Source of the DNA: Haliovirga abyssi
GTDB taxonomy: Bacteria; Fusobacteriota; Fusobacteriia; Fusobacteriales; Haliovirgaceae
Direction: 5' to 3'
NCBI RefSeq assembly: GCF_030295325.1
Contig: NZ_AP027059.1
Location: 434,001 to 498,000, forward strand
Length of the DNA: 64,000 bases
In this document: positions 1 to 7,451 of the stretch, piece after piece
How positions within the stretch are numbered: position 1 is the first letter of the stretch
How the letters are laid out: the number at the start of each line of letters is the position of its first letter
Notes under the pieces: model-generated
Told to the model about the DNA's origin: nothing
Database searches by the model: none
What the model saw: the letters and a program-made list of their open reading frames with translations, nothing else
Program-made: the position numbers and the translations under genes

Positions 1-1850
1 AAAAAGCTGGGAATGTATCAATAGGAACTTACAATATATTAAATGAAAAAGATGTAAAGTTATCAAAAGAGGTTTTGGATAATAAAGTATACATATTTAA
101 TAGATATGTTAATGTTCCTGGTCTTGCAGAGCAACTAAAGGAAGTAGGTAGAACTGGAAAAAGGAGTTTTGAGCCATTTTCAGTATATAAAGTTATTCCG
201 CCGATAAAATTAATAGGAACATTTTGTTATGGTGTAGCACCTTACGAGATTGGAAGACCTGATCCAGATGGCGTATTCAGAAGTATACCTATGGCAACAT
301 ATGAAAAATATACCGGATTATACTTTCCACCATTATATTTACTTGCGTATCTAAACGCTAATAAATATACAATGGACAAAAATGTAGTGTTAGATATAAA
401 AAATAATAGACTTAAAATTTATAAAAATGCAGCTCAACTTTCAGGGCTAGAAAAAAGTATTCCATTAAATAAAGATGGATATCAACGGCTTAATTATTAT
501 GGAAAAGGGCATACATTTGAATATGTATCTTATATTGACGTGTTAAATGGAAATGTATCAAAAGATAAATTAAAAGATAAAATTGCCTTAGTTGGTTATA
601 CTGATACAGCAAAAGGGTTATATGATTTGAGAGCGACTCCATTTGATCCAAATACCCCAGGAGTAGAAATTCATGCGACTGCAATACAAAATTTGATAGA
701 TAATAAATATTTAGTGAGATGGGAAGTTGGAGAACATACAATATTAATATTAATTTTTGGATTGTTAATAACAATGTCTTTATCTATGAAAAAAGCTAAC
801 TTTAAAACTACAAATTTTATGGCACTGGGTATAATAACAGGTTATATTGCAATGGCGCAAATTTTATTTAATAATGGTATTTGGATAGAGATTTTTTATC
901 CAACAATGAGTTATATTACAATATATTTGTCATTATTAATATTAAATTATGTAAATGAAGAGTTGGAGAAAAAGAGAGTGAAAAATGCTTTTAGACATTA
1001 TACACCTCCAGCACTAATAGATGAACTGTTAAAAAATCCTGACAAATTAAAACTCGGTGGAGAAAGAAAAATTTTGACAGCTTTTTTTTCGGACATACAA
1101 GGATTTACAAGTATATCTGAAGGAATGGGACCAGAAGAACTTGTTGAATTTTTAAATGAATATTTATCTTATATGACAGATATAATATTAAATGATAATG
1201 GAATGGTTGATAAATATGAAGGCGATGCTATTATGGCAGTGTTTGGAGCACCAGTATACATAGAAGATCATGCGTTAAGAGCGTGTTATGCAGCTTTAGA
1301 ATATCAAAAGAAATTAGATGAATTAAGAGAAAAATGGTCTGGAAGAGGATTACCACCTATTTATGCTAGAATAGGAATAAATACAGGAGAAATGATTGTT
1401 GGGAATATGGGGTCTCAAGATAGATTTGATTATACAGTTATAGGAGATAATGTAAATTTAGCTTCAAGATTAGAAGGGGCTAATAAACAATATGGAACTT
1501 ATATAATGATTAGTTCAGATACTTATAGAGAAGTAAAAGATTATGTAGAAGTAAGAGAGTTGGATATAATTAGAGTAAAAGGTAAAAATAAGCCAGTAGA
1601 TGTGTATGAATTAATTTGTAAAAAAGGAGAATTAACAGAGCAAAAAAAAGGAGTTTTGAAATATTTTTTAAAAGGATTAGTTTATTATAGAGCACAAGAA
1701 TGGGAAGAGGCGATAAATTCATTTGAAAAAGTATTAGAAATTGATAAAAATGATTCTCCAGCAAAAGTATATATAAAAAGATGTGAGATTTTTCAAAAAA
1801 ATTCACCTGAAGAAAATTGGGATGGGGTTTATACTTTTACCACAAAATAA
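1..1850 (+). CDS. CHASE2-domain class III adenylate cyclase (5' end outside window)
   Basis: The reading frame is open from base 3, so the true start lies upstream; the TTG at 75 (591 codons) is only the first internal candidate and is used for numbering here. The order is a CHASE2 extracytoplasmic sensor (to about residue 215), three membrane helices (about 222-238, 246-265, 273-293), a class III cyclase domain (about 325-515) and a short TPR-like tail (530-575). Metal aspartates are D340 (in FFSDIQGF) and D384 (in KYEGD). K380 and D452 match the adenine-selecting pair, and N461 and R465 the transition-state residues, so cAMP is the predicted product. The FecR-like gene follows after 32 bases and is probably cotranscribed. 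The stimulus sensed is unknown. Confidence 0.9.
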   Translation, partial: KAGNVSIGTYNILNEKDVKLSKEVLDNKVYIFNRYVNVPGLAEQLKEVGRTGKRSFEPFSVYKVIPPIKLIGTFCYGVAPYEIGRPDPDGVFRSIPMATYEKYTGLYFPPLYLLAYLNANKYTMDKNVVLDIKNNRLKIYKNAAQLSGLEKSIPLNKDGYQRLNYYGKGHTFEYVSYIDVLNGNVSKDKLKDKIALVGYTDTAKGLYDLRATPFDPNTPGVEIHATAIQNLIDNKYLVRWEVGEHTILILIFGLLITMSLSMKKANFKTTNFMALGIITGYIAMAQILFNNGIWIEIFYPTMSYITIYLSLLILNYVNEELEKKRVKNAFRHYTPPALIDELLKNPDKLKLGGERKILTAFFSDIQGFTSISEGMGPEELVEFLNEYLSYMTDIILNDNGMVDKYEGDAIMAVFGAPVYIEDHALRACYAALEYQKKLDELREKWSGRGLPPIYARIGINTGEMIVGNMGSQDRFDYTVIGDNVNLASRLEGANKQYGTYIMISSDTYREVKDYVEVRELDIIRVKGKNKPVDVYELICKKGELTEQKKGVLKYFLKGLVYYRAQEWEEAINSFEKVLEIDKNDSPAKVYIKRCEIFQKNSPEENWDGVYTFTTK

Positions 1851-1882
1851 ATTTATAATAAATAAAAGAGGGAGGAATTAAG

Positions 1883-3733
1883 ATGAAAAGAATACTAATG
1901 ATTTTACTAGGGCTAATGCTTGTAGTTAATATGGGTGTTTTTGCACAAGGAGATGATTTAGAATCATTGTTACAAGAAGATGATACATCATTAGAGCAAC
2001 AATTATTGGGAACTGCTGAGAAAAAAAGTGGAGATTTAATGGGTGGTAGTGTAAAAGATATAATAGGACAGGCTGTACTACAATATCCAAATGAAAAAGT
2101 ATGGAAACAAGTGTATAAAGGGATGGGAGTTAAAGAAGGAACAACAGTAGTTACTATGGAAAATTCAGAGGCTAAAATTGAGTTAGAAAATGGAGCAATT
2201 ATTGATTTAAGACCAAAGACACAAGCTATATTTAATACTTTAAGAGAAGACCCAGAGAAAAAAGAGATGACAGAAACAGGTATTCAACTTTTTGTAGGAA
2301 AAATATATTCAAATGTAAAAAAACTTGTAAAAACAGGTTCGAAATATGAAGTAAAAACAGGGTCAGCAACTGCGGGAGTGAGAGGTACAAAATTTACAGT
2401 TGCAGTAAATGAAACAGGAGATACAGAAATTACAACTTATGAAGGAACTGTTGCAGTAACAACAGTACAATCGCCAGAACCAGTTTTTGTAATGGCAGGA
2501 GAAAAAATAAAAGCATTAAAAGGTGGGAAAGTAAATCCAAAAGAAAAACATAATGAATTACCACCAAAATCATTAGAAAAACCAGTAAAAGAGAAGAAAA
2601 AAGCAGAAAAAAAAGCTAAAGTAGAAGAAAAGAAACCAACTGAAAAAGGAAATGCTGGAGTTACAATGGAAGCAGGTTCTAACGTTGTAAATGGTAAAAG
2701 TTATGGAACGTTGGAGATAAAACCTGATTTTGCACATATATTTGGAACGCCAATTGGATTAGGTTTAAAAATAATGGTGTTGCAAGGAGATGAAAATGGT
2801 AAAAATGTAACTAAATATGGTCCAAATGCTTCTGATAAATGGTATGATTCAGTATCTTTAAGATGGGCAGAATACGATAGTAAAACATTTGGCATAAGAT
2901 ATGGAGAATTATCTGGAGTAAGTTATGGTCAAGGATTGTTAATGAGTGGATATTCTACTTTTGGAATAAAAACAAGAGTGACTTTACCAAAAAATGGATT
3001 TAAAGCTATGGTTCCATTGAAAGAAGCTTCAGATTCTAAATTGGATACAGTTTATGCAGTAAGATTAGAGAGCAAAGTTATGGATAAATCGCCATTAACA
3101 TTGGGGATTACAGCTATAACAGATACAGATGTAGCTGATGATAGTAAATTAAATAAAACAGCTGTTGGTTTAGATGCTTCATATCCTGTTTCAAAATACT
3201 TAATACCATATGCAGAATTTGCTAAACTTATGGATTTTGGACAAGGAATGGGAGCAGGATTTAGAGGTGGAAGTAAATTTTTCAATTATAAATTAGAATA
3301 TAGAAATATAGGTAAGGAATTTACACCTGTGTTATATGATTATTATTATAACAAAAACAAAGATACATATGATTTGAGCAAGGTAGAGGCTTATTCAGGA
3401 TATTTACTACAAGTTGGATCAAATATATTTGATATATTAACTATGGGAATAAAATATGAGGATTACGGAGACAATAGTAAAGTATTAACAGGAACAGCAC
3501 TATTTTCTAAGTTGAAATTTTTACCAGGTATGTGGTCGAGATTACAGGCTGGATTTAATTACATGCAAAAAGGTGTAGATTTTAATGACTTCAGTTGGGA
3601 AGATAAAGAAAAAGCTGTGATTAATGGATATATTGTTTATCCTGCAAGTGGAAGTGTAGATGTTAGAATAGAGTATAATAAAGAAGCAGGAGAAGAAGCA
3701 TATCAAACATTTAGAACAATTATTAGATTTTAA
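1883..3733 (+). CDS. Secreted FecR-domain protein with C-terminal outer-membrane beta-barrel-like region
   Basis: The 616-residue protein starts with a clear signal peptide (residues 1-21, ending VFAQ). A FecR-type domain spans about 60-210, with the typical run of short beta-strands around GVRGTKF (165-171) and YEGTVAV. A Lys/Glu/Pro-rich linker (215-258) joins it to a long strand-rich C-terminal region that ends in Phe, as outer-membrane barrels do. FecR domains are periplasmic and often paired with CHASE2 cyclases, as here; I infer that it gives or receives an envelope signal linked to the cyclase. The start ATG has a strong site (gggagg, 1871-1876). A terminator follows. The barrel assignment is inference from composition. 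Confidence 0.75.
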   Translation: MKRILMILLGLMLVVNMGVFAQGDDLESLLQEDDTSLEQQLLGTAEKKSGDLMGGSVKDIIGQAVLQYPNEKVWKQVYKGMGVKEGTTVVTMENSEAKIELENGAIIDLRPKTQAIFNTLREDPEKKEMTETGIQLFVGKIYSNVKKLVKTGSKYEVKTGSATAGVRGTKFTVAVNETGDTEITTYEGTVAVTTVQSPEPVFVMAGEKIKALKGGKVNPKEKHNELPPKSLEKPVKEKKKAEKKAKVEEKKPTEKGNAGVTMEAGSNVVNGKSYGTLEIKPDFAHIFGTPIGLGLKIMVLQGDENGKNVTKYGPNASDKWYDSVSLRWAEYDSKTFGIRYGELSGVSYGQGLLMSGYSTFGIKTRVTLPKNGFKAMVPLKEASDSKLDTVYAVRLESKVMDKSPLTLGITAITDTDVADDSKLNKTAVGLDASYPVSKYLIPYAEFAKLMDFGQGMGAGFRGGSKFFNYKLEYRNIGKEFTPVLYDYYYNKNKDTYDLSKVEAYSGYLLQVGSNIFDILTMGIKYEDYGDNSKVLTGTALFSKLKFLPGMWSRLQAGFNYMQKGVDFNDFSWEDKEKAVINGYIVYPASGSVDVRIEYNKEAGEEAYQTFRTIIRF

Positions 3734-3750
3734 CATATAAAAAAATATAA

Positions 3751-3783
3751 AAAGCAGGAAATATATTAATTTCCTGCTTTTTT
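3751..3783 (+). terminator. Rho-independent terminator of the cyclase/FecR operon
   Basis: A 12-bp perfect stem (AAAGCAGGAAAT at 3751-3762 with its complement at 3769-3780), a 6-base loop and a run of T. It lies 18 bases after the FecR stop codon. Confidence 0.9.
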
Positions 3784-3794
3784 AATATATTAAA

Positions 3795-3813
3795 AAAGTA
3801 TAAACTTATTTAG
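3795..3813 (+). repeat. Dispersed AAAGTATAAA leader motif, copy 1
   Basis: A short motif, AAAGTATAAACTTATTTAG, just after a TTTAATAT string. Closely similar copies occur at 4083-4105 and 30905-30927, each also preceded by TTTAATAT. Function unknown. Confidence 0.4.
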
Positions 3814-3864
3814 CCCGACTTCACTGAGAATTAGCTAAAAACAATTTAAATAACTCTTAAAATA

Positions 3865-3873
3865 TGGTATAAT
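3865..3873 (+). promoter_or_regulatory. Extended -10 promoter element (TGGTATAAT)
   Basis: TGGTATAAT is a perfect extended -10 hexamer; the -35 region is weak (TTTAAA at 3845-3850). It would transcribe the 280-base leader of the STAS-like gene or a small RNA. The 14-bp palindrome at 3902-3915 lies just downstream. Confidence 0.5.
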
Positions 3874-3901
3874 TAAACTAATTAATATTTGAATGATATA
3901 G

Positions 3902-3915
3902 TGTAAAATTTTACA
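3902..3915. promoter_or_regulatory. Perfect 14-bp palindrome, possible operator
   Basis: TGTAAAATTTTACA reads the same on both strands. It sits near the expected +20 to +35 region of the 3868 promoter, a usual place for a repressor site. Its right half also forms two TTTACA repeats 11 bases apart (3910, 3921), like the Pho boxes at 29669 and 30812, so a PhoB site is an alternative. AT-rich chance cannot be excluded. Confidence 0.35.
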
Positions 3916-4021
3916 ATTATTTTACATTATATTATACTAATGGTAGTCTAATAATTTTTTAAAGTTCACTATTAATATATTCTAAAAAAAAATAATTTCT
4001 TTGATAAATTGTATGTATCTG

Positions 4022-4057
4022 ATATACTAATTATAAAGTATGTTATAATTAGTATAT
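4022..4057. repeat. 14-bp inverted repeat around an extended -10 element
   Basis: ATATACTAATTATA (4022-4035) is perfectly complementary to 4044-4057 with an 8-base loop. The right arm overlaps TGTTATAAT (4041-4049), an extended -10. This could be the promoter-operator of the small gene at 4157. Confidence 0.45.
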
Positions 4058-4082
4058 TGATAAATTTTTATATTTTAATATT

Positions 4083-4105
4083 AAAGTATAAATTTATTCA
4101 GAAAA
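4083..4105 (+). repeat. Dispersed AAAGTATAAA leader motif, copy 2
   Basis: This 23-base string matches 30905-30927 (upstream of pstC) at 21 of 23 positions and, more weakly, 3795-3813. It lies about 50 bases before the start of the STAS-like gene. Confidence 0.45.
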
Positions 4106-4156
4106 CAAGATACGCTATTTTTTTAAGTAATTAAAAAACAAAAGGGGGAATAGAAA

Positions 4157-4405
4157 ATGCATATTATAGTAAAAAATTTTCTAGAGTTGGGAAGAGATGT
4201 GTTATATAGTAATATTAAAAGAAATTTTGAAAAAGGGAAAAAGCTTGTATTAGATTTTAGAGGAATAGATGAAATCGATGAGGAGTTTTTAGGTGAAACA
4301 TTAGGCAGAGTTATAGAAGAGCATAATTTTCAAGCTATATCTACTCAGATAAACTTTATTAATGTGAATAATGATATAAAAAAATCTATAAAAAAATTAA
4401 TTTAG
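4157..4405 (+). CDS. Small STAS-like protein (DUF4325-type)
   Basis: An 82-residue soluble protein with no signal or membrane segment. The core LVLDFRGIDEIDEEFLGE (residues 30-47) followed by an INFINVN strand resembles the STAS-like DUF4325 fold, where a beta-strand ending in DFxGhxxI precedes a helix. Such domains act in protein-protein regulation; the partner is unknown here. The ribosome site is strong (aaggggg, 4142-4148). Its TAG stop is formed by the left boundary (TTAG) of the palindromic repeat at 4402, so the C-terminus may have been trimmed or replaced by that insertion. Family call is by eye, moderate certainty. Confidence 0.6.
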   Translation: MHIIVKNFLELGRDVLYSNIKRNFEKGKKLVLDFRGIDEIDEEFLGETLGRVIEEHNFQAISTQINFINVNNDIKKSIKKLI

Positions 4406-4505
4406 GAACGGCTTAAAAATAACCTTATTATTTTGTTATAAAACACGCAATGCTTCAAGCGTTTTTATGACAAAATATAAAAACCTTATTTTTTAATATT
4501 TCTTA
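4402..4505 (-). repeat. Palindromic MITE-like element, full length, orientation B
   Basis: A 104-base copy bounded by TTA on both sides. The left end GGAACGGCTTAAAAATAA is complementary to a degenerate right end. It provides the stop codon of the upstream gene and ends just before the hom promoter. Orientation B is defined by GGCTTAAAAATAA at the left end. Confidence 0.8.
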
Positions 4506-4513
4506 GTTTTTTA

Positions 4514-4542
4514 TTGATTTTATACTTTTGTTTTGATATAAT
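4514..4542 (+). promoter_or_regulatory. Sigma-70 promoter for hom
   Basis: TTGATT (4514-4519), 17-base spacer, TATAAT (4537-4542) with an extended TGA before it. It lies 41 bases before the hom start and directly beside the palindromic element. Confidence 0.8.
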
Positions 4543-4582
4543 AGACAAAAGTAATTAAAAAATGGACAAAGAGAGGTAATTG

Positions 4583-5890
4583 ATGATGAAAATAGAAAAA
4601 GTTGGTATAGTTGGATTAGGAACGGTTGGAACAGGAACATTAAAAATATTAATTAATGAAAGAGAAAAAATTCATCAAAAAACAGGTGTGTGGATAGATG
4701 TAAAAAAAGCCTGCGATTTAAATATAGAAAGAGAATTTGATTTTGATGTAGATAGATCAATTTTTACTAATAATTATAATGAGTTGATAGAAGATGATGA
4801 GATTTCTATTATTGTAGAATTAATAGGTGGATACACAATAGCAAAAGATATAATAATAAAAGCTTTAAAAGCTGGTAAAAATGTTGTAACAGCAAACAAA
4901 GCTTTAATAGCTAAATATAGTAAAGAGCTATTTGCTATAGCAAATAGTAATGGAACAAAAATTTATTATGAAGCAAGTGTAGGTGGAGGAATTCCAATAA
5001 TTACACCTTTACAAGAATCATTAGCAGGAAATAATATTTTAAGTATAAAAGGGATAATAAATGGAACTGCAAATTATATATTAACAGAAATGACAGAAAA
5101 AAATATTGAATTTGAAAAAGTATTGAAAAAAGCACAAGAATTAGGATATGCAGAAGCAGATCCTACTTTCGATATAGAGGGAATAGATACAGCACACAAA
5201 ATAACTATATTAGCATCATTAGCTTATGGCGGATATGTTGATTTTGAAAAAGTAGGAGTAAAAGGGATTACAAGCATTACTGGAGAAGATATAAAATTTG
5301 CGAATGACCTTGGATATAATATAAAATTACTTGCTACAGCAAAAAAATATGAAGATGAAGAGATTGAAGTTAGAGTTCAACCAACTTTGATTTCACAAAA
5401 AGAGATATTGTCAAATGTAAATGATGTATATAATGCAATAGAAGTAATTGGAGATTATGTAGGGAAAACAATGTTTTATGGAAAAGGGGCAGGAATGGAA
5501 CCCACAGGAAGTGCTGTTGTAGCAGATGTAATAAAACTTGCTACAGAAGATCTGGCGAATAATATTCCAAAAGGAAACTATTATTACAATATAAATAAAG
5601 AGCTTTCTTTAAGAGCATTAGAAAAAAGTATATCAAAATATTATATAAGATTAAATGTTAAAGATGAAATTGGAACATTAGCATTTGTAACAAATAAATT
5701 TAAAGATAATAATATAAGTATAGAATCTATGATTCAGACATGTAAAAGTTTTGATGATAATAAATTTGTATCTTTGATTTTTATTACTCACGATGTATTA
5801 GAGGCTGATTTGAAAAAATCTTTAGATGAAATATATATAAGCGAAAATGTAAATGTAGAAAAATCTATTTTATTAAAAATAGATGAATAA
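4583..5890 (+). CDS. hom: Homoserine dehydrogenase
   Basis: Reduces aspartate semialdehyde to homoserine, the branch towards threonine and methionine. The N-terminal Rossmann motif GLGTVGTG, the central catalytic region with the family signature around GIINGTANYILT and GYAEADPTFDIEG, and a C-terminal ACT domain (about the last 80 residues) give the usual 430-435-residue architecture; the ACT domain normally mediates threonine feedback. The start is one of TTG 4580, ATG 4583 or ATG 4586; 4583 is best spaced from the ribosome site gagagg (4571-4576). lysC and asd, the preceding steps, lie 2.8-4 kb downstream. Confidence 0.95.
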   Translation: MMKIEKVGIVGLGTVGTGTLKILINEREKIHQKTGVWIDVKKACDLNIEREFDFDVDRSIFTNNYNELIEDDEISIIVELIGGYTIAKDIIIKALKAGKNVVTANKALIAKYSKELFAIANSNGTKIYYEASVGGGIPIITPLQESLAGNNILSIKGIINGTANYILTEMTEKNIEFEKVLKKAQELGYAEADPTFDIEGIDTAHKITILASLAYGGYVDFEKVGVKGITSITGEDIKFANDLGYNIKLLATAKKYEDEEIEVRVQPTLISQKEILSNVNDVYNAIEVIGDYVGKTMFYGKGAGMEPTGSAVVADVIKLATEDLANNIPKGNYYYNINKELSLRALEKSISKYYIRLNVKDEIGTLAFVTNKFKDNNISIESMIQTCKSFDDNKFVSLIFITHDVLEADLKKSLDEIYISENVNVEKSILLKIDE

Positions 5891-5896
5891 GAATTT

Positions 5897-5940
5897 TTAG
5901 AAATGGTTTGAAAATATGCTGTTTTTTTAAATGTTTTTTA
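5897..5940 (-). repeat. Short degenerate derivative of the palindromic element
   Basis: TTAGAAATGGTTTGAAAATA, then TTTTTAAATGTTTTTTA. This matches the two ends of the family with the middle missing. It lies between hom and the threonine-synthase-like gene. Confidence 0.5.
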
Positions 5941-5989
5941 GGAATCAATCTGTTAGCGAATATTTCAAAATAGGGGGGCGTTAATAGTT

Positions 5990-6871
5990 ATGACAAAAGA
6001 TAGTTTAAGCTTAGGAGAAGGGAATACACCGCTAATAAAAGCTATTAGATTAAATTTATATTTTTTAGAAAATTTTAATGTTTATTTTAAAAATGAACTA
6101 TTAAATCCTAATGGAAATATAGAAGATAGAGGAGTATATAATTATCTAAAAGATTATATAGATAAAGGAAAAGAAGGGGTAATTGTATATAGTACAGGAG
6201 AAGCGGCTGCTTCAGTTGCTTCATATGCTTCTAGAATGGGATTAAAATCGTTTATTTTTGTTGCGAAAGAGCAATATAAAGAAAAAAGATATAAAAAAGC
6301 ATTAAAATTTGATACTAAAATATTTGTAATAGATGAAGAGGAAAAAGAAATTATAAAAAATATATATAAATTAACTGAGAATTATCCATATTTATCTATA
6401 ATTCCATTAGAAAATAAGATTTTTATGGATGGGATAAAAACTATTATAAAAGAAATTGAAGATAAAATAAAAAAAATAGATTATATTATTGTAAAAAAAG
6501 CTGAAGTAAACAGTGGAAGATTTAGATTTTATAAAGAGATATTCTCTTCGGAAGATATAAAAGTGTTAGGAGTATCAACTGAAGAAAGTGGCAGTGATAT
6601 TATAACAGTAGATGAATATGATGTTATAGAAGCGTTAAATACTAATAGAAAACAGGAAGGTATTGTAGAAGAGGAAGCTGCGATATTAACAGCAGGTGTT
6701 ATGAAATGTGCAGAAGAAAATGTTTTTAAATCAGGAGATAATATAGTGTGTTTAGTTGATGAAAGAGAAAATATAGAAGAGTTGGAAGAGTATGAAAAGC
6801 AAAATATTTATATGCTAAAAAATGGAATTGAAGAAATAAAATTTAAAATGGGATTAAAAAACATTCTTTAA
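5990..6871 (+). CDS. Threonine-synthase-like protein lacking the PLP lysine (probable pseudoenzyme)
   Basis: The 293-residue product aligns by eye with fold-type II PLP enzymes of the threonine synthase group: an N-terminal GEGNTPLIK (9-17), then ELLNPNGNIEDRG (36-48) where true enzymes have NPTGSFKDRG, and STGEAAASVASYA (68-80) where they have SSGNAAAS. The Schiff-base lysine is thus Glu45, and the PLP-phosphate loop Asn is Glu71. The protein is also about 50 residues short of typical ThrC. It sits 100 bases after hom, where thrC is usual, with an intact frame and strong ribosome site (ggggggcg). I infer a maintained non-catalytic paralog, perhaps regulatory. No other thrC and no thrB are in the window. 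Confidence 0.65.
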   Translation: MTKDSLSLGEGNTPLIKAIRLNLYFLENFNVYFKNELLNPNGNIEDRGVYNYLKDYIDKGKEGVIVYSTGEAAASVASYASRMGLKSFIFVAKEQYKEKRYKKALKFDTKIFVIDEEEKEIIKNIYKLTENYPYLSIIPLENKIFMDGIKTIIKEIEDKIKKIDYIIVKKAEVNSGRFRFYKEIFSSEDIKVLGVSTEESGSDIITVDEYDVIEALNTNRKQEGIVEEEAAILTAGVMKCAEENVFKSGDNIVCLVDERENIEELEEYEKQNIYMLKNGIEEIKFKMGLKNIL

Positions 6872-6888
6872 AAGAAGAGAATATAAAT

Positions 6889-6945
6889 TTAGGAACGTTT
6901 AAAAAATAATGCTTTCATATTTTGTTATTTTTAAGCCATTCCTTA
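6889..6945 (+). repeat. Palindromic element, 57-base internally deleted copy, orientation A
   Basis: Bounded by TTA on both sides, with intact ends GGAACGTTTAAAAAATAA and TTATTTTTAAGCCATTCC, but the central ~48 bases are missing. It would fold into a near-perfect hairpin. It lies immediately before the Lrp gene and opens that gene's frame upstream of its true start. Confidence 0.8.
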
Positions 6946-6968
6946 TTCAGAAAATAAAGAGGTGTGAT

Positions 6969-7451
6969 ATGGAAAAAATAATTGAAATTTTAAAAGAGGA
7001 TTCAAGAGTAACAGTAAAAGATATTGCAGTAATGTTAGGAATGACAGAAGAAGATGTGAAAACGGAGATAAAAAGACTTGAAAAAAATGGGATAATTTTG
7101 AAATATACTACTATAATAAACGAGGAAAAATGGGAAACAGATAAAGTAAAAGCTTTTATAGAAGTTAAAGTTACACCTGAAAGAGAAAGAGGTTTTGATG
7201 CAATTGCAGAAAGAATATATAAATTTCCTCAAGTAACTTCTTTATATTTAATGTCAGGAGGATTTGATTTTTTGATTGCTGTAGAAGGAGATTCATTAAA
7301 AGATGTAGCTCTTTTTGTTTCTGAAAAATTATCAAGTTTGGATTATGTAAATAGCACAGCAACTCATTTTTTATTAAAAAAATATAAAGAAAATGGTATA
7401 AGTATGATTGCTGAAAAAAAAGATGATAATAGAATTGCGGTGATGCCATAA
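6969..7451 (+). CDS. Lrp/AsnC-family transcriptional regulator
   Basis: A 160-residue protein with an N-terminal winged helix (about 1-60; VTVKDIAVMLGMTEEDVKTEIKRLEKNG) and a C-terminal RAM/ACT-like ligand domain (about 70-145; SGGFDFLIAVEG is the ligand-pocket region). The family binds amino acids as octamers. The frame is open 20 codons further upstream (to 6909), but that part is encoded by the palindromic element; the ATG at 6969 has its own ribosome site (gaggtg). It overlaps the aminotransferase gene by one base, so the two are translationally coupled; I infer control of that enzyme by an amino acid. Confidence 0.9.
   Translation: MEKIIEILKEDSRVTVKDIAVMLGMTEEDVKTEIKRLEKNGIILKYTTIINEEKWETDKVKAFIEVKVTPERERGFDAIAERIYKFPQVTSLYLMSGGFDFLIAVEGDSLKDVALFVSEKLSSLDYVNSTATHFLLKKYKENGISMIAEKKDDNRIAVMP

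Noticed and set aside
4406-4582. T-box or amino-acid riboswitch before hom
   Set aside because: The structure present is the palindromic repeat, which lies upstream of the promoter and would not be in the transcript.
6909-6968. N-terminal extension of the Lrp regulator
   Set aside because: These 20 codons are read through the palindromic repeat and are not Lrp-like; ATG 6969 has its own ribosome site.
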